A stretch of DNA of 64,000 nt from Pantoea anthophila (GCF_006494375.1 NZ_VHIZ01000056.1:473067-537066); one strand, 5' to 3'; counted from the stretch's first letter, positions 20,297 to 31,028 are shown. The notes: generated by a model from the sequence alone, not told the origin. Translations and numbers: made by a program.

Positions 20297-21187
20297 TTAA
20301 CCGGAATTGCGTTTGCTGCCCGGATTGCGGCGCGGCGTACGAGGGGTCGAGCTGACTTTGCTGTGGCGTTTTACCGCACGACGGATCTGGTTTGCTTTGG
20401 TGCGACGACGATCTTTCTCAACGACCAGTTTGGTCACCGTCTCATCATCCATCTCTACCAGGTTACGCAGATAGTTTACCGCCGGCAGATCCAGCTCCGT
20501 CCAGCCGCCGCGCGGCAGGCCTTTCGGTAAGGTAATATCGCCATAGCGAACGCGCATCAGACGGCTGACCTGGACACCAACCGCTTCCCATAACCGACGC
20601 ACTTCACGGTTACGTCCTTCGGTCAGGGTCACGTTATACCACTGGTTGATCCCTTCTCCGCCGCCAAAACGCAGGGTTTTGAACGCAGCCGGGCCATCCT
20701 CCAGCTGAACGCCCTTGCTCAGCTGACGAATTTTATCATCATCCACCTGGCCAAAGACGCGCACCGCATATTCACGTTCCACTTCACGGCTGGGATGCAT
20801 CAGACGGTTCGCCAGCTCGCCGTCCGTGGTGAACAGCATCAGACCACAGGTGTTCACATCCAGACGGCCGACGGCAATCCAGCGTGAACCGCGCAGACGC
20901 GGCAGGCGATCGAAGACCGTCGGGCGCCCTTCAGGATCGCTGCGGGTACAGAGTTCACCTTCTGGTTTGTAATAGGCCAGCACGCGGCAGACTTCGGTTG
21001 CTGATTCAGCAATCGAAACCAGATGGCCATCAATACGGATTTTCAGGGATTTGCTGCTTTCGACACGGTCGCCCAGGGTGGCGATCTTTCCGTCGACGCT
21101 GACACGGCCAGCGGCAATCATTGATTCGATTTCACGACGCGAGCCATGACCGGCACGCGCTAAGACTTTCTGTAACTTTTCGCTCAT
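20297..21187 (-). CDS. rluB: 23S rRNA pseudouridine(2605) synthase RluB
   Basis: A 296-residue pseudouridine synthase of the RsuA family. The N-terminal S4 RNA-binding domain (about 3-60) precedes the catalytic domain with the active aspartate in [14 protein letters not shown]. The basic C-terminal tail (KKD-type, rich in R/K) is typical of RluB. It converges on btuR with a terminator between them. E. coli has rluB at the same place. Confidence 0.94.
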   Translation of the reverse strand: MSEKLQKVLARAGHGSRREIESMIAAGRVSVDGKIATLGDRVESSKSLKIRIDGHLVSIAESATEVCRVLAYYKPEGELCTRSDPEGRPTVFDRLPRLRGSRWIAVGRLDVNTCGLMLFTTDGELANRLMHPSREVEREYAVRVFGQVDDDKIRQLSKGVQLEDGPAAFKTLRFGGGEGINQWYNVTLTEGRNREVRRLWEAVGVQVSRLMRVRYGDITLPKGLPRGGWTELDLPAVNYLRNLVEMDDETVTKLVVEKDRRRTKANQIRRAVKRHSKVSSTPRTPRRNPGSKRNSG

Positions 21188-21967
21188 TGAGCTTCCTCTT
21201 TGTCGCCTTCCCAGGCGTCATGGCAGGGTGATAATTCTTTCTTTATCAACAGGTTAACCTATTAACTTCGGCTCATTATACAGGCATTTAACCCCGATGT
21301 AACGCCCTTTGTGCTTCTGCAAATAGCCGCTGAAAAAACATAGAGACCGGATAATAATATTCCTCATTATTTACATGCCTGATTAAAATAACAGCAGACT
21401 CAGTTAAGGAAATATACTGAATAAAACGGCGTGGGCGAAAACTTTATAGCTGAAGAAAATTAAATTTTTTAAACACTGGCGGGGCAATGAAAAGAGGCCG
21501 TAACGATCAAAAACTTAACACTATCTTAAACTTCCAGAGATTTATCTGCGAATCTAATCCTCTGGCTCCTCTCTCAAAGGCAGCATAAAAAACCGTAAGA
21601 TTATCTTTAGTTAGCCTGATAAGCTGAATAAACGGCCCGGGTAAGATTATTCCTAATGCAGATTCTGTTAAAACCCTATTATCAGGTTTTTTTAATTCTT
21701 ATTAGCTTTAATAAATTGTCTGACACTATTAAGCTGATACACTTTCTCTCAGCAGCACAATAAAAAAGCAGCACCTGAAATTTCATGGTCCTGCATCATA
21801 ACGGTACGGCCCTTTGTTATTCGTTAATAAAAATCGTGTTTTCAGATAATCCAATAAACCGGCGCATCCGGAATTGTTGCGTTAATACGGTTCACTGATG
21901 AACCTTGCTTGCATGTCATAAGTCTTCACCAGGGATTTTCCGACATGCCGGAATAAAGAATGCCATC
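21188..21967. other. AT-rich 780-bp stretch between rluB and a lipoprotein gene
   Basis: The longest gene-free interval inside the syntenic backbone. It is strongly AT-rich, with many A/T runs and stop codons in all frames. It occupies roughly the place of E. coli yciQ, of which I see no trace. A weak hairpin AACC...GGTT followed by TTTTTTT lies near 21670-21695. It probably carries promoters for rluB and for the following gene. Confidence 0.55.
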
Positions 21968-22615
21968 ATGAGAAACCTGTTTCTGTGCCCGGTGCTGGCT
22001 GCACTGGTGCTGAGCGGGTGTTCCGTGGGCCACACTGAGTACAGTCGTACGGCGATGCAGCACGTAGATATGAGCGTGACCGGCATCCCGACGATCCTCG
22101 GTTTCGGCACACTGGGCACCAGCATCCCACTGACGCCTGAATATAGCCTTACCGCAGCGCACGTCGCCAAAACCGCCGTGCAGCGCGTGAAGTCTTATCA
22201 TCCCTATTGCGACCTTGCGATTATTTATCACAAGAATGATGCCACCACCCTGGCAAAATTCCGCAGTGGTGATATTGGCGATCCCGTTAAAATGTACGGA
22301 TACAGCTTTATTTCCGCGATGCCGGTAGAGTCGACGGGGGTGAATTTAGCCCGCACGGCTATTCGGAATAAATGGAATAAAAGTCCCTGCATTGCGATGG
22401 CCTCTAATGCAGGCGTGGTTCAGGGAATGTCGGGCGGCGGTGTTTATAACCGCGATGAAACGCTGAGCGGCGTGATTGTCGGTTATTCCGATGCCATTAA
22501 AAATGGCCGTAACGGGAAAGTGATCCTGAAAGACGTTTCACTTTATATTCCCTACGGCCAGTTTAAAAGCTGGTTGCAGTCAAATCTGGCCCCGACACCG
22601 ACGCGCGGTGTCTGA
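21968..22615 (+). CDS. Putative lipoprotein with trypsin-like serine protease fold
   Basis: A 215-residue protein with a signal peptide and lipobox LSGC (C18). The mature part carries a plausible chymotrypsin-type triad in order and context: H65 in LTAAHV, D82 in CDLAII, and S155 in GMSGGGVY. Those contexts match TAAH, D-hydrophobic and G-x-S-G-G signatures of trypsin-like peptidases. I do not recognise a named family member. The ATG at 21968 is chosen because it opens the signal peptide; its ribosome site is weak, and the upstream ATG at 22-residue distance has no signal sequence. It lies in place of yciQ, next to yciO on the other strand. Confidence 0.75.
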   Translation: MRNLFLCPVLAALVLSGCSVGHTEYSRTAMQHVDMSVTGIPTILGFGTLGTSIPLTPEYSLTAAHVAKTAVQRVKSYHPYCDLAIIYHKNDATTLAKFRSGDIGDPVKMYGYSFISAMPVESTGVNLARTAIRNKWNKSPCIAMASNAGVVQGMSGGGVYNRDETLSGVIVGYSDAIKNGRNGKVILKDVSLYIPYGQFKSWLQSNLAPTPTRGV

Positions 22616-22625
22616 GCCGGATTGA

Positions 22626-23246
22626 TTACAGGAACGGGCGGGTATCGCCCACACCTTCACGCACAATTTCCGGCGTATCGGTGGTCAGATCGACCACCGT
22701 GGTCGGCTGCTGCCCCAGCGTTCCGCCGTCGATGATCAGATCGACCAGCTTGCCAATGGTGTGCTGAATCTCCTCCGGATCGGATTCCGTAAAATCGTTG
22801 CCCGGCAGGATCAACGAGGTCGACATCATCGGCTGATTCAGGGCTTCCAGCAGCGCCAGCGCCACCGGATTGGACGGCACACGCAGACCGATGGTCTTAC
22901 GCTTTTCGTTCATCAGACGGCGCGGCACTTCTTTGGTCGCTTTGAGAATAAAGGTGTAGTTACCTGGCGTGTTGTTTTTCAGCAGGCGAAAGGCCGAGTT
23001 TCCCACCTGAGAATAGACCGACAGCTCGGAGAGGTCGCGGCACATCAGGGTGAAATTGTGGTGTCCATCAAGCTGACGGATACGGCAGATACGCTCCATC
23101 GCGCCCTTCTCTTCCAGCCGGCATCCCAGCGCATAGCCGGAATCGGTGGGATAGACGATAACGCTGCCTTTGTTCAGGTAGTCGACCGCCTGGTTGATCA
23201 GGCGCGGCTGCGGATTATCCGGATGAATATGAAACAGTTGACTCAT
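22626..23246 (-). CDS. yciO: YciO, Sua5/YrdC-family protein
   Basis: A 206-residue protein with the YrdC/Sua5 nucleotide-binding fold. Typical segments are YPTDSGYALGC, NFTLMCRDLSELS and GLRVPSNPVALALLEAL. Relatives make threonylcarbamoyl-AMP for tRNA modification, but YciO has weak or no such function in E. coli. It lies just downstream of rnm (12 bp gap), forming an rnm-yciO unit. Confidence 0.93.
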   Translation of the reverse strand: MSQLFHIHPDNPQPRLINQAVDYLNKGSVIVYPTDSGYALGCRLEEKGAMERICRIRQLDGHHNFTLMCRDLSELSVYSQVGNSAFRLLKNNTPGNYTFILKATKEVPRRLMNEKRKTIGLRVPSNPVALALLEALNQPMMSTSLILPGNDFTESDPEEIQHTIGKLVDLIIDGGTLGQQPTTVVDLTTDTPEIVREGVGDTRPFL

Positions 23247-23258
23247 AGAAACCTCGTG

Positions 23259-24143
23259 TCACCTTTCCGTGATTGCCACTGCGGGAGCGAGGTCCGGAAA
23301 GCGTTCCCAGACCGGCTCAACGTCGCCGGGCAGCCAGAGTTTGCGGCCCAGCTCAATCCACGGGCAGGGTTGATGAAAATCTGAACCTTGCGATGCGGCC
23401 AGGTCATTCTCTCTGGCGTACTGCGCCAGTTGCGTGCGCTCATTAGGTGGCTGCTGGCACTGTGCCACTTCCATGGCATCGCCCCCCGCTTCACGGAAGT
23501 GGGCGATCAGCCGTTTCAGCCACTTCGCCGATAAACCATACCGGCCCGGATGAGCCAGCACGGCGCAACCACCAGAATGATGAATCGCATCAATGGCTTG
23601 TTTAATTGTACACCATTGTGGCGGCACGTAGCCGGTTTTGCCTCGCGCCAGGTAATTTTTGAAAACCTGGGCCATGTCACCGGCTTTGCCCTGCTCTATC
23701 AGGAAGCGGGCAAAGTGTCCGCGGGTAATGATGCCGCCCCCGGCCAGTCGGGTCGCCCCCGCCAGTGCGTCGGGAATACGTGCCTTCGCCAGCCGCTCAC
23801 CGATCTCTTCCGCGCGCCGCTGCCGGCAGGCCAGTTGCCCCGCCAGAAAGGTCACCATCGCCGGATGATGGATATCGATGTTCAGCCCCACGATATGGAT
23901 CTCATGATTCTCCCACAGGGTAGAAATCTCAGCACCGGCCAGCACTTTTATCGGCAGATCCTGGTCACGGGCGGTCTGCTGCGCCTCGCTCACCCCGTCC
24001 ACGCTGTCGTGATCGGTGATCGCCAGAACGCCAACCCGCATCTCTACCGCGCGCTGCACCAGCACGGCGGGCGTCAGTAAACCATCGGAGGCGCGCGTGT
24101 GGCTGTGTAGATCATAAACCGGGAAACGGGCGATATCGCTCAA
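23259..24143 (-). CDS. rnm: RNase AM (YciV/TrpH), PHP-domain 5'-3' exonuclease
   Basis: A 294-residue PHP phosphoesterase; the E. coli enzyme degrades nucleic acids 5' to 3' and matures 5' ends of rRNA. Metal-binding motifs are YDLHSHT, ITDHDSVDG, GAEIST, HIVGLN, LAHPGRY and GSDFHQP. The start is set at TTG 24143, with AGGAG five bases upstream, giving MSDIARFPVYDLHSHT, as in E. coli; the open frame extends eleven codons further to an ATG without homology. It is divergent from the trp operon. Confidence 0.9.
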   Translation of the reverse strand: MSDIARFPVYDLHSHTRASDGLLTPAVLVQRAVEMRVGVLAITDHDSVDGVSEAQQTARDQDLPIKVLAGAEISTLWENHEIHIVGLNIDIHHPAMVTFLAGQLACRQRRAEEIGERLAKARIPDALAGATRLAGGGIITRGHFARFLIEQGKAGDMAQVFKNYLARGKTGYVPPQWCTIKQAIDAIHHSGGCAVLAHPGRYGLSAKWLKRLIAHFREAGGDAMEVAQCQQPPNERTQLAQYARENDLAASQGSDFHQPCPWIELGRKLWLPGDVEPVWERFPDLAPAVAITER

Positions 24144-24209
24144 GAGAACTCCTGCTGAAACTAAACCGGCCAGCATGATAACGATTTTAACGCTCAGTGA
24201 AAAAGTGTA

Positions 24210-24238
24210 TTGACATTTCCGCCCCGAACCCGTTAACT
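24210..24238 (+). promoter_or_regulatory. trp promoter
   Basis: -35 TTGACA (24210-24215), 17-bp spacer, -10 TTAACT (24233-24238), the same hexamers as E. coli trp. Confidence 0.92.
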
Positions 24239-24243
24239 AGTAC
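24226..24243. promoter_or_regulatory. TrpR operator
   Basis: Overlaps the -10. The right half AACTAGTAC is perfect, while the left half GAACCCGTT is degenerate compared with the symmetrical GTACTAGTT-AACTAGTAC. Confidence 0.75.
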
Positions 24244-24272
24244 ACAAGTTCACACGTAACGGGTATTTCATC

Positions 24273-24353
24273 ATGGCGATTACAATTACGCATTTACATG
24301 GCTGGCGCGATGTTCCCGAAACCGGGCGACACGGTCGTGCACATTTTGCGTAA
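24273..24353 (+). CDS. trpL: trp leader peptide TrpL (unusual, single Trp codon)
   Basis: A 26-codon leader, MAITITHLHGWRDVPET then GRHGRAHFA, in the expected place between promoter and attenuator. The LHGW segment resembles enterobacterial leaders such as LHGWWRTS of Serratia, but there is only one TGG (24303-24305) instead of two. The stop normally found just after the Trp codons is missing, so translation runs to a TAA at 24351 inside the region that corresponds to attenuator segment 2. Stalling at W11 could still free segment 2. The ribosome site is poor. Confidence 0.65.
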   Translation: MAITITHLHGWRDVPETGRHGRAHFA

Positions 24354-24398
24354 ACGCTGTGCAGATACCTGAGCCCGCCACCGAGCGGGCTTTTTTTT
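24335..24398 (+). terminator. trp attenuator (2:3 hairpin and 3:4 terminator)
   Basis: The terminator stem AGCCCGC/GCGGGCT (24372-24391) is followed by eight T. Just upstream TGCACA...TGTGCA with an inner GCGT/ACGC can form a competing hairpin. Confidence 0.85.
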
Positions 24399-24421
24399 GA
24401 GCGAAATTCAGAGAAATCATC

Positions 24422-25987
24422 ATGCCAAATGCGAAACCTACAGTGAAGTTGATTACCGGCACCGCGCCCTACCGCGAAGATCCGGCCGCAGTGTTTCACC
24501 AGCTGTGCGGCGCACGTCCGGCAACCCTGCTGCTCGAATCCGCTGATATCGACAGCAAACGCAACCTGAAAAGCCTGCTGATCGTCGACAGTGCGCTGCG
24601 CGTCAGCGCACTGGGCAGCGAAGTCACCGTGCAGGCGTTGTCAGAAAATGGCCGCGCCCTGCTGCCGCTGCTGGATGAAGCCCTGCCCGCGTCAGTGATG
24701 AATCAGGTGCGTCCCGATGGCCGTGTTCTGACCTTCCCACAGAGCAGCGATCAGCAGCAGGACGAAGATTCCCGCCTCAAGGCCCTGTCGGTGTTTGACG
24801 CGCTGCGTCTGATTCCGCAACTGGTTAACGCCCCTGCCGACGAACGGGAAGCGGTGCTGCTGGGCGGTCTGTTTGCTTATGATCTGGTTGCCGGTTTTGA
24901 AACCCTGCCAGCGCTGGATAATCAGCAGCGCTGCCCCGACTACTGCTTCTACCTGGCCGAGACCTTACTGGTGATCGATCACCAGAGCCGCAGCGCACGT
25001 CTGCAGGCCAGCCTGTTCTGTCCGTCCACCAGCGAATTCCAGCGCCTGCAGCGCCGCATTGAGCAGCTGCATGGCCAGATGCTTCAGCCCGCACCTGTAC
25101 TGCCGGTACAAAAGGTGGAGCAGATGACGCTGACCACCAGCCAGAGTGATGAAGAGTATTGCGACGTGGTGCGCAGCATGCAGCAGGCGATTCGCATCGG
25201 CGAAATTTTCCAGGTCGTCCCTTCACGCCGTTTCTCGCTGCCATGCCCTTCGCCGCTGGCGGCGTATGACACGCTGAAGAACAGCAATCCCAGCCCCTAC
25301 ATGTTCTTTATGCAGGATCAGGATTTCTCGCTGTTTGGTGCCTCGCCGGAGAGTTCACTGAAGTATGACGCCATCTCGCGTCAGATTGAGATCTACCCGA
25401 TTGCCGGTACCCGCCCGCGTGGCCGCCATGCGGATGGCTCGCTGGATCGCGATCTCGACAGCCGTATTGAGCTGGAGATGCGAACCGACCATAAAGAGCT
25501 GGCGGAACACCTGATGCTGGTGGATCTGGCGCGCAACGATCTGGCGCGTATCTGCGTGCCGGGCAGCCGTTACGTGGCAGACCTGACCAAAGTAGACCGT
25601 TACTCCTTCGTCATGCATCTGGTCTCCCGCGTTGTGGGCACGCTGCGTAACGACCTTGACGTGCTGCATGCCTATCGCGCCTGTATGAACATGGGCACCC
25701 TGAGCGGTGCGCCGAAGGTGCGTGCCATGCAGCTGATAGCCGGGGCGGAACGCACCCGCCGCGGCAGCTACGGCGGTGCGGTGGGCTACTTCACGGCTCA
25801 CGGCGATCTCGATACCTGCATCGTGATCCGTTCGGCCTACGTTGAAGAAGGCGTGGCCACCGTCCAGGCGGGTGCCGGTGTGGTGCTGGACTCCAATCCG
25901 CAGGCTGAAGCGGATGAGAGCCGCAACAAAGCCCGCGCCGTTCTGCGCGCTATCGCGACTGCCCATCACTGCAAGGAGATCTTCTGA
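24422..25987 (+). CDS. trpE: Anthranilate synthase component I
   Basis: A 521-residue chorismate-utilising enzyme that forms anthranilate with ammonia from TrpG. The feedback-inhibition element [16 protein letters not shown] is near residue 35-50, and the catalytic core includes [19 protein letters not shown] and [16 protein letters not shown]. Length agrees with E. coli (520). It is the first structural gene after the attenuator and overlaps trpG by one base (TGATG), which fits equimolar synthesis of the two subunits. Confidence 0.97.
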   Translation: MPNAKPTVKLITGTAPYREDPAAVFHQLCGARPATLLLESADIDSKRNLKSLLIVDSALRVSALGSEVTVQALSENGRALLPLLDEALPASVMNQVRPDGRVLTFPQSSDQQQDEDSRLKALSVFDALRLIPQLVNAPADEREAVLLGGLFAYDLVAGFETLPALDNQQRCPDYCFYLAETLLVIDHQSRSARLQASLFCPSTSEFQRLQRRIEQLHGQMLQPAPVLPVQKVEQMTLTTSQSDEEYCDVVRSMQQAIRIGEIFQVVPSRRFSLPCPSPLAAYDTLKNSNPSPYMFFMQDQDFSLFGASPESSLKYDAISRQIEIYPIAGTRPRGRHADGSLDRDLDSRIELEMRTDHKELAEHLMLVDLARNDLARICVPGSRYVADLTKVDRYSFVMHLVSRVVGTLRNDLDVLHAYRACMNMGTLSGAPKVRAMQLIAGAERTRRGSYGGAVGYFTAHGDLDTCIVIRSAYVEEGVATVQAGAGVVLDSNPQAEADESRNKARAVLRAIATAHHCKEIF

Positions 25988-26568
25988 TGGCCGATATTCT
26001 GCTGCTCGATAACATCGATTCATTTACCTATAACCTGGTTGATCAGCTGCGGACGTTTGGTCACAACGTGGTGATCTATCGAAACAACCTGCCTGCGGAG
26101 CTCTTAATTGAGCAGCTGCAGCGGATGGAAGACCCGGTGCTGATGCTCTCGCCCGGCCCCGGCGCGCCAAAAGATGCCGGTTGTATGCCGGAGTTACTGC
26201 GGGTACTGCGGGGACGGTTGCCGATTATCGGCATCTGCCTGGGGCATCAGGCGATCGTTGAAGCCTACGGCGGCCACGTGGGTCAGGCCGGTGAGATCCT
26301 GCACGGCAAAGCCTCCTCTATTGACCACGACGGTGAGGCAATGTTTGCCGGCCTGAGCAATCCGCTGCCGGTGGCGCGCTACCACTCACTGGTGGGCAGC
26401 AACACGCCGGATGAGCTGACGGTCAACGCCAGTTTCAACGGGATGGTGATGGCGGTGCGTCATGAGACCGACCGGGTGTGCGGGTTCCAGTTCCATCCTG
26501 AATCCATTCTGACTTCTCAGGGTGCGCGTCTGCTTGAGCAGACGCTGGCCTGGGCGCTGGCGAAGTAA
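25987..26568 (+). CDS. trpG: Anthranilate synthase component II, stand-alone glutamine amidotransferase
   Basis: A 193-residue class I glutamine amidotransferase that supplies ammonia to TrpE. The catalytic cysteine is C84 in GICLGHQAI, and His/Glu lie in FQFHPES near the C-terminus. Unlike E. coli, where this domain is fused to the TrpD transferase, the gene ends with its own TAA and a new start follows 14 bases later. Separate trpG and trpD also occur in Serratia. Confidence 0.96.
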   Translation: MADILLLDNIDSFTYNLVDQLRTFGHNVVIYRNNLPAELLIEQLQRMEDPVLMLSPGPGAPKDAGCMPELLRVLRGRLPIIGICLGHQAIVEAYGGHVGQAGEILHGKASSIDHDGEAMFAGLSNPLPVARYHSLVGSNTPDELTVNASFNGMVMAVRHETDRVCGFQFHPESILTSQGARLLEQTLAWALAK

Positions 26569-26582
26569 CAGGGAGAATGACT

Positions 26583-27581
26583 ATGCAACAGACACTGGAA
26601 AAACTTTACCAGGCGCAGACGCTGAATCAGGCTGAGAGTCATCAGCTGTTCAGCGCCATTATCACCGGCCAGCTGGAACCGACGCAGCTCGCCGCCGCCT
26701 TAATCGCCATGAAGGTGCGGGGCGAAACGCCGGAAGAGATTGCCGGGGCGGCGACCGCGCTGCTGGAAGATGCCCGCCCCTTCCCGCGTCCGGATTATAC
26801 CTTTGCCGACATCGTGGGCACCGGCGGCGACGGCAGCAACAGCATCAATATCTCCACTGCCAGCGCCCTGGTCGCGGCGACCTGCGGTCTGAAGGTGGCG
26901 AAGCACGGCAACCGCAGCGTCTCCAGCAAATCGGGCTCCTCCGACCTGCTGGCGGCCTTTGGCATCAATCTGGATATGCCTGCTGACCGGGCGCGCAAGG
27001 CGCTGGACGATCTTAACGTCTGCTTTCTGTTTGCGCCGCAGTATCACACCGGATTCCGCCACGCGATGCCGGTACGTCAGCAGCTGAAGACCCGCACGCT
27101 GTTCAATGTGCTGGGTCCGCTGATCAACCCGGCGCGTCCCCCGCTGGCGGTGATTGGTGTTTACAGCCCGGAACTGGTGATGCCGATTGCTCAGACCCTG
27201 AAAGTGCTGGGCTACCAGCGTGCAGCCGTGGTCCACGGCGGCGGCATGGATGAGGTGGCCCTGCACGATGTGACACACGTCGCCGAGCTGCGCGAGGGGG
27301 AAATCACCCGTTATCAGCTCTCACCCGAAGACTTTGGCTTTGGCTTCCACCCGAAAGAGGCGCTGGCAGGCGGCACCCCGGAAGAAAACCGTGACATTCT
27401 GACAGCTTTACTCCAGGGTAATGGCCAGCAGGCTCATGAGGAAGCTGTCGCCGTTAACGTGGCGATGTTGCTTAAAGTATTTGGTCAGGAAGACCTGCGT
27501 GAAAACGCACAGCAGGCGCTTAACGCCATCCGCAGCGGACAGGCTTATGAGCGCGTTGTCGCACTGGCAGCAAGAGGGTAA
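26583..27581 (+). CDS. trpD: Anthranilate phosphoribosyltransferase
   Basis: A 332-residue enzyme transferring phosphoribose from PRPP to anthranilate. [14 protein letters not shown] and [17 protein letters not shown] are the PRPP/anthranilate-binding signatures. The ATG at 26583 is preferred over one at 26577 because GGGAG is seven bases upstream of the former and too close to the latter. It is a stand-alone protein, not the C-terminal half of a TrpGD fusion. The stop is two bases before trpC. Confidence 0.96.
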   Translation: MQQTLEKLYQAQTLNQAESHQLFSAIITGQLEPTQLAAALIAMKVRGETPEEIAGAATALLEDARPFPRPDYTFADIVGTGGDGSNSINISTASALVAATCGLKVAKHGNRSVSSKSGSSDLLAAFGINLDMPADRARKALDDLNVCFLFAPQYHTGFRHAMPVRQQLKTRTLFNVLGPLINPARPPLAVIGVYSPELVMPIAQTLKVLGYQRAAVVHGGGMDEVALHDVTHVAELREGEITRYQLSPEDFGFGFHPKEALAGGTPEENRDILTALLQGNGQQAHEEAVAVNVAMLLKVFGQEDLRENAQQALNAIRSGQAYERVVALAARG

Positions 27582-27583
27582 TC

Positions 27584-28945
27584 ATGAAAGGCACCGTGTT
27601 AGAAAAAATTGTTCAGGACAAAGCGATCTGGGTTGAAGCCCGTCAGCAGCAGCAGCCTCTCTCCACCTTTCAGAACAGCATTGAGCCTTCCAGCCGTCAT
27701 TTTTACGACGCGCTGCAGGGGGCCAGAACCGCGTTTATCCTGGAGTGTAAAAAGGCCTCTCCGTCGAAAGGCGTGATTCGCGAGGACTTCGATCCGGCCG
27801 CGATTGCCGGGGTCTACCGCCACTATGCGTCAGCGGTCTCTGTGCTGACCGATGAAAAATATTTTCAGGGTGACTTCGCTTTCCTGCCGATTGTCAGCGC
27901 AGCCATCACGCAGCCGGTGCTGTGCAAAGATTTTATTATCGATCCTTACCAGATCTATCTGGCGCGTTACTATCAGGCGGATGCGATTCTGCTGATGCTG
28001 TCGGTTCTGGATGATGAGCAGTATCGTCAGCTGGCCGCGGTGGCACACAGCCTGAAGATGGGCATTCTGACTGAGGTCAGTAATGAAGAGGAGCTGGAGC
28101 GGGCTATCGCCCTGCAGGCGAAAGTGGTGGGCATCAACAACCGCGATCTGCGCGACCTCTCTATCGATCTTAACCGCACCCGCCAGCTGGCGCCTCGCCT
28201 GTCGCATGGCGTGACGGTGATCAGTGAATCGGGTATCAACAGCTATGCGGACATTCGCGAGCTGAGCCACTTCGCCAATGGTTTCCTGATCGGCTCCTCC
28301 CTGATGGAAGAGACAGACCTGACAGCCGCGGTGCGTCGGGTTACCCTGGGCAGCAACAAAGTGTGCGGACTGACCCGTGCCGAAGATGCGCGTGCCGCCT
28401 ATGAAGCGGGTGCACTCTTTGGTGGTCTGATCTTTGCAGAAGGATCGCCGCGTCAGATTGATACCGCCACGGCGCAGAGCGTGATCGCCGCGGCGCCGCT
28501 GCGTTACGTTGGCGTGTTCCGCAACGCCAGCGTGAGTGACATTGTCACGCAGGTCAGCGCCCTTTCTCTCTCTGCGGTTCAGCTGCATGGCGATGAAACG
28601 CCGGCGTTTGTCGCTGAACTGCGCGCCGCCCTGCCTGGCACCGTGCAGATCTGGAAGGCACTGCGCATCGAAGGCCATCTCCCGGCGCGCGACTGGCCAC
28701 ACGTTGACCGTTATGTGTTTGACAATGGTAACGGTGGTACCGGTCAGCGTTTCGACTGGTCCCTGTTGCAGGGTCAGACGCTGAATAATGTACTGCTGGC
28801 CGGTGGCCTCGGTGCGGACAACTGTGTTGAAGCCGCGCAGCTGGGCTGTGCCGGGCTTGACTTCAACTCTGGCGTGGAAAGCGCGCCCGGCATCAAAGAT
28901 GCCCGTAAAATTGCCGCCGTGTTCCAGACACTGCGCGCGTACTGA
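27584..28945 (+). CDS. trpC: Bifunctional indole-3-glycerol-phosphate synthase / PRA isomerase
   Basis: A 453-residue two-domain fusion, TrpC(F). The N-terminal IGP synthase half shows [24 protein letters not shown] and VISESGI; the PRA isomerase half begins near residue 256 with [12 protein letters not shown] and contains VQLHGDE and LAGGL. Both halves are ordered and intact as in E. coli (453 aa). It carries out the two steps from phosphoribosylanthranilate to indoleglycerol phosphate. Confidence 0.97.
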   Translation: MKGTVLEKIVQDKAIWVEARQQQQPLSTFQNSIEPSSRHFYDALQGARTAFILECKKASPSKGVIREDFDPAAIAGVYRHYASAVSVLTDEKYFQGDFAFLPIVSAAITQPVLCKDFIIDPYQIYLARYYQADAILLMLSVLDDEQYRQLAAVAHSLKMGILTEVSNEEELERAIALQAKVVGINNRDLRDLSIDLNRTRQLAPRLSHGVTVISESGINSYADIRELSHFANGFLIGSSLMEETDLTAAVRRVTLGSNKVCGLTRAEDARAAYEAGALFGGLIFAEGSPRQIDTATAQSVIAAAPLRYVGVFRNASVSDIVTQVSALSLSAVQLHGDETPAFVAELRAALPGTVQIWKALRIEGHLPARDWPHVDRYVFDNGNGGTGQRFDWSLLQGQTLNNVLLAGGLGADNCVEAAQLGCAGLDFNSGVESAPGIKDARKIAAVFQTLRAY

Positions 28946-28991
28946 TTTGCCTGGCCTGCCCGACAGCGGGCCTGAGAAAGGAAGAGAAAAG

Positions 28992-30182
28992 ATGACGTTA
29001 CTGAATCCCTACTTTGGCGAATTTGGCGGAATGTATGTTCCGCAGATCCTGATGCCTGCCCTGCGCCAGCTCGAAGAGGCGTTTGTTGACGCGCAGAAAG
29101 ATCCTGCCTTCCAGGAAGAGTTTACCGAACTGCTGAAGAACTATGCGGGTCGTCCGACCGCGCTGACGCTGTGCAAAAACCTGACCAAAGGCACAAAAAC
29201 GCGCCTCTACCTTAAGCGTGAAGATCTGCTGCACGGCGGTGCGCACAAAACTAACCAGGTGCTGGGTCAGGCACTGCTGGCTAAGCGCATGGGTAAAAAT
29301 GAAATTATCGCCGAGACCGGCGCCGGTCAGCATGGTGTGGCTTCGGCGCTGGCCTGTGCGCTGCTGGGCATGAAATGCCGTATCTACATGGGCGCGAAAG
29401 ATGTGGAGCGTCAGTCGCCTAACGTCTTCCGTATGCGACTGATGGGCGCAGAGGTGATCCCGGTTCACAGCGGCTCTGCCACGCTGAAAGATGCCTGTAA
29501 CGAGGCGCTTCGCGACTGGTCTGGCAGCTATGAAACGGCGCACTACATGCTCGGCACCGCCGCGGGTCCGCACCCCTTCCCGACTATCGTGCGTGAGTTC
29601 CAGCGCATGATCGGCGAAGAGACGAAAAAACAGATTCTGGAAAGAGAGGATCGCCTGCCCGACGCAATTCTCGCCTGCGTGGGCGGGGGCTCCAACGCTA
29701 TCGGCATGTTTGCTGACTTTATCGAAGAAACCAGCGTGAAGCTGATCGGCGTTGAGCCTGCGGGTCACGGCATCGAAACCGGCGAGCATGGCGCACCGCT
29801 GAAGCATGGTCGCGTCGGTATCTACTTCGGCATGAAAGCGCCGATGATGCAGACGGAAGACGGCCAGATTGAAGAGTCCTACTCCATCTCTGCCGGTCTC
29901 GACTTCCCGTCGGTCGGGCCTCAGCATGCGCACCTGAACAGCACGGGTCGGGCGGATTACGTCTCGGTTACCGATAACGAAGCGCTGGCTGCCTTCAAAC
30001 AGCTCTGCCGGGCGGAAGGGATTATTCCGGCGCTGGAATCCTCTCACGCCCTGGCGCACGCCCTGAAGATGATTCAGGAGGAGCCGGAGAAAGAGCAGCT
30101 GCTTGTGGTTAACCTTTCCGGCCGCGGCGATAAAGATATTTTCACCGTTCACGACATTCTGACTGCGCAGGGAGAAATCTGA
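28992..30182 (+). CDS. trpB: Tryptophan synthase beta chain
   Basis: A 396-residue PLP enzyme condensing indole with serine. The PLP lysine is K86 in [10 protein letters not shown], and the phosphate-binding loop is [10 protein letters not shown]. The start at 28992 follows an AAGGAAGAG region; the frame is open further upstream inside trpC but without homology. The stop overlaps trpA by one base (TGATG), as expected for an alpha2beta2 complex. Confidence 0.97.
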   Translation: MTLLNPYFGEFGGMYVPQILMPALRQLEEAFVDAQKDPAFQEEFTELLKNYAGRPTALTLCKNLTKGTKTRLYLKREDLLHGGAHKTNQVLGQALLAKRMGKNEIIAETGAGQHGVASALACALLGMKCRIYMGAKDVERQSPNVFRMRLMGAEVIPVHSGSATLKDACNEALRDWSGSYETAHYMLGTAAGPHPFPTIVREFQRMIGEETKKQILEREDRLPDAILACVGGGSNAIGMFADFIEETSVKLIGVEPAGHGIETGEHGAPLKHGRVGIYFGMKAPMMQTEDGQIEESYSISAGLDFPSVGPQHAHLNSTGRADYVSVTDNEALAAFKQLCRAEGIIPALESSHALAHALKMIQEEPEKEQLLVVNLSGRGDKDIFTVHDILTAQGEI

Positions 30183-30985
30183 TGGAACGTTATAATCAAC
30201 TGTTTTCGCGCCTGTCAGCCAGCAACGAAGGCGCTTTCGTCCCGTTCGTCACGCTGGGCGACCCCTCACCTGAGCTCTCCCTGCGCGTGATTGACGCGCT
30301 GGTTGAAGGCGGTGCGGACGCGCTGGAGCTGGGCATTCCTTTCTCCGACCCGCTGGCGGATGGCCCGACCATTCAGAATGCGACCTTACGTGCGTTCGCC
30401 GCAGGCACCACCACCAGCCAGTGCTTTGAAATGCTGGCGACAATCCGCCGTAAATATCCTGACCTGCCGATTGGCCTGCTGATGTATGCCAACCTGGTCT
30501 TCACCAACGGCGTGGATGCGTTCTATGCACGCTGTGCCGAAGCCGGTGTCGATTCGGTTCTGGTCGCCGATGTGCCGGTTGAAGAGTCGGCGCCGTTCCG
30601 CCAGGCGGCGATGCGTCACGGCGTGGCCCCTATCTTTATCTGTCCACCTAATGCCAGCGATACGCTGCTGCGTGAGATCGCGTCGCACGGCCGGGGCTAC
30701 ACCTACCTGTTGTCACGTGCCGGGGTGACCGGGGCTGAAAACCGTGCCAGCCTGCCGCTACAGCACCTGATCGACAAGCTGCGCGAATACCATGCGGCTC
30801 CGCCACTGCAGGGCTTTGGTATCTCAGAACCTGAGCAGGTGAAGGAAGCGATTGCCGCCGGTGCCGCCGGAGCCATCTCCGGTTCCGCCATTGTCAGGAT
30901 CATTGAGAAGCATCACGCTGAACCGGACGTGATGCTGAGCGAACTGAAGAACTTTGTCAGTCGCCTGAAAGCCGCCAGTCGTTAA
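30182..30985 (+). CDS. trpA: Tryptophan synthase alpha chain
   Basis: A 267-residue TIM-barrel enzyme releasing indole from indoleglycerol phosphate. Catalytic E49 and D60 lie in [13 protein letters not shown]. The phosphate-binding [10 protein letters not shown] and SGSAIV segments are present. It is the last gene of the trp operon. Confidence 0.97.
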   Translation: MERYNQLFSRLSASNEGAFVPFVTLGDPSPELSLRVIDALVEGGADALELGIPFSDPLADGPTIQNATLRAFAAGTTTSQCFEMLATIRRKYPDLPIGLLMYANLVFTNGVDAFYARCAEAGVDSVLVADVPVEESAPFRQAAMRHGVAPIFICPPNASDTLLREIASHGRGYTYLLSRAGVTGAENRASLPLQHLIDKLREYHAAPPLQGFGISEPEQVKEAIAAGAAGAISGSAIVRIIEKHHAEPDVMLSELKNFVSRLKAASR

Positions 30986-30994
30986 TCCTGTCAG

Positions 30995-31028
30995 CATGCC
31001 TTATCACGCGATAAGGCATGATTTGTTT
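30995..31028 (+). terminator. trp operon terminator
   Basis: Perfect 11-bp stem CATGCCTTATC/GATAAGGCATG with loop ACGC, followed by ATTTGTTT and then a T8 run at 31031-31038. Confidence 0.85.

Noticed and set aside
28998..30152. 384-codon minus-strand frame inside trpB
   Set aside because: Antisense shadow of trpB; low-complexity His/Arg/Gln-rich translation typical of such frames.
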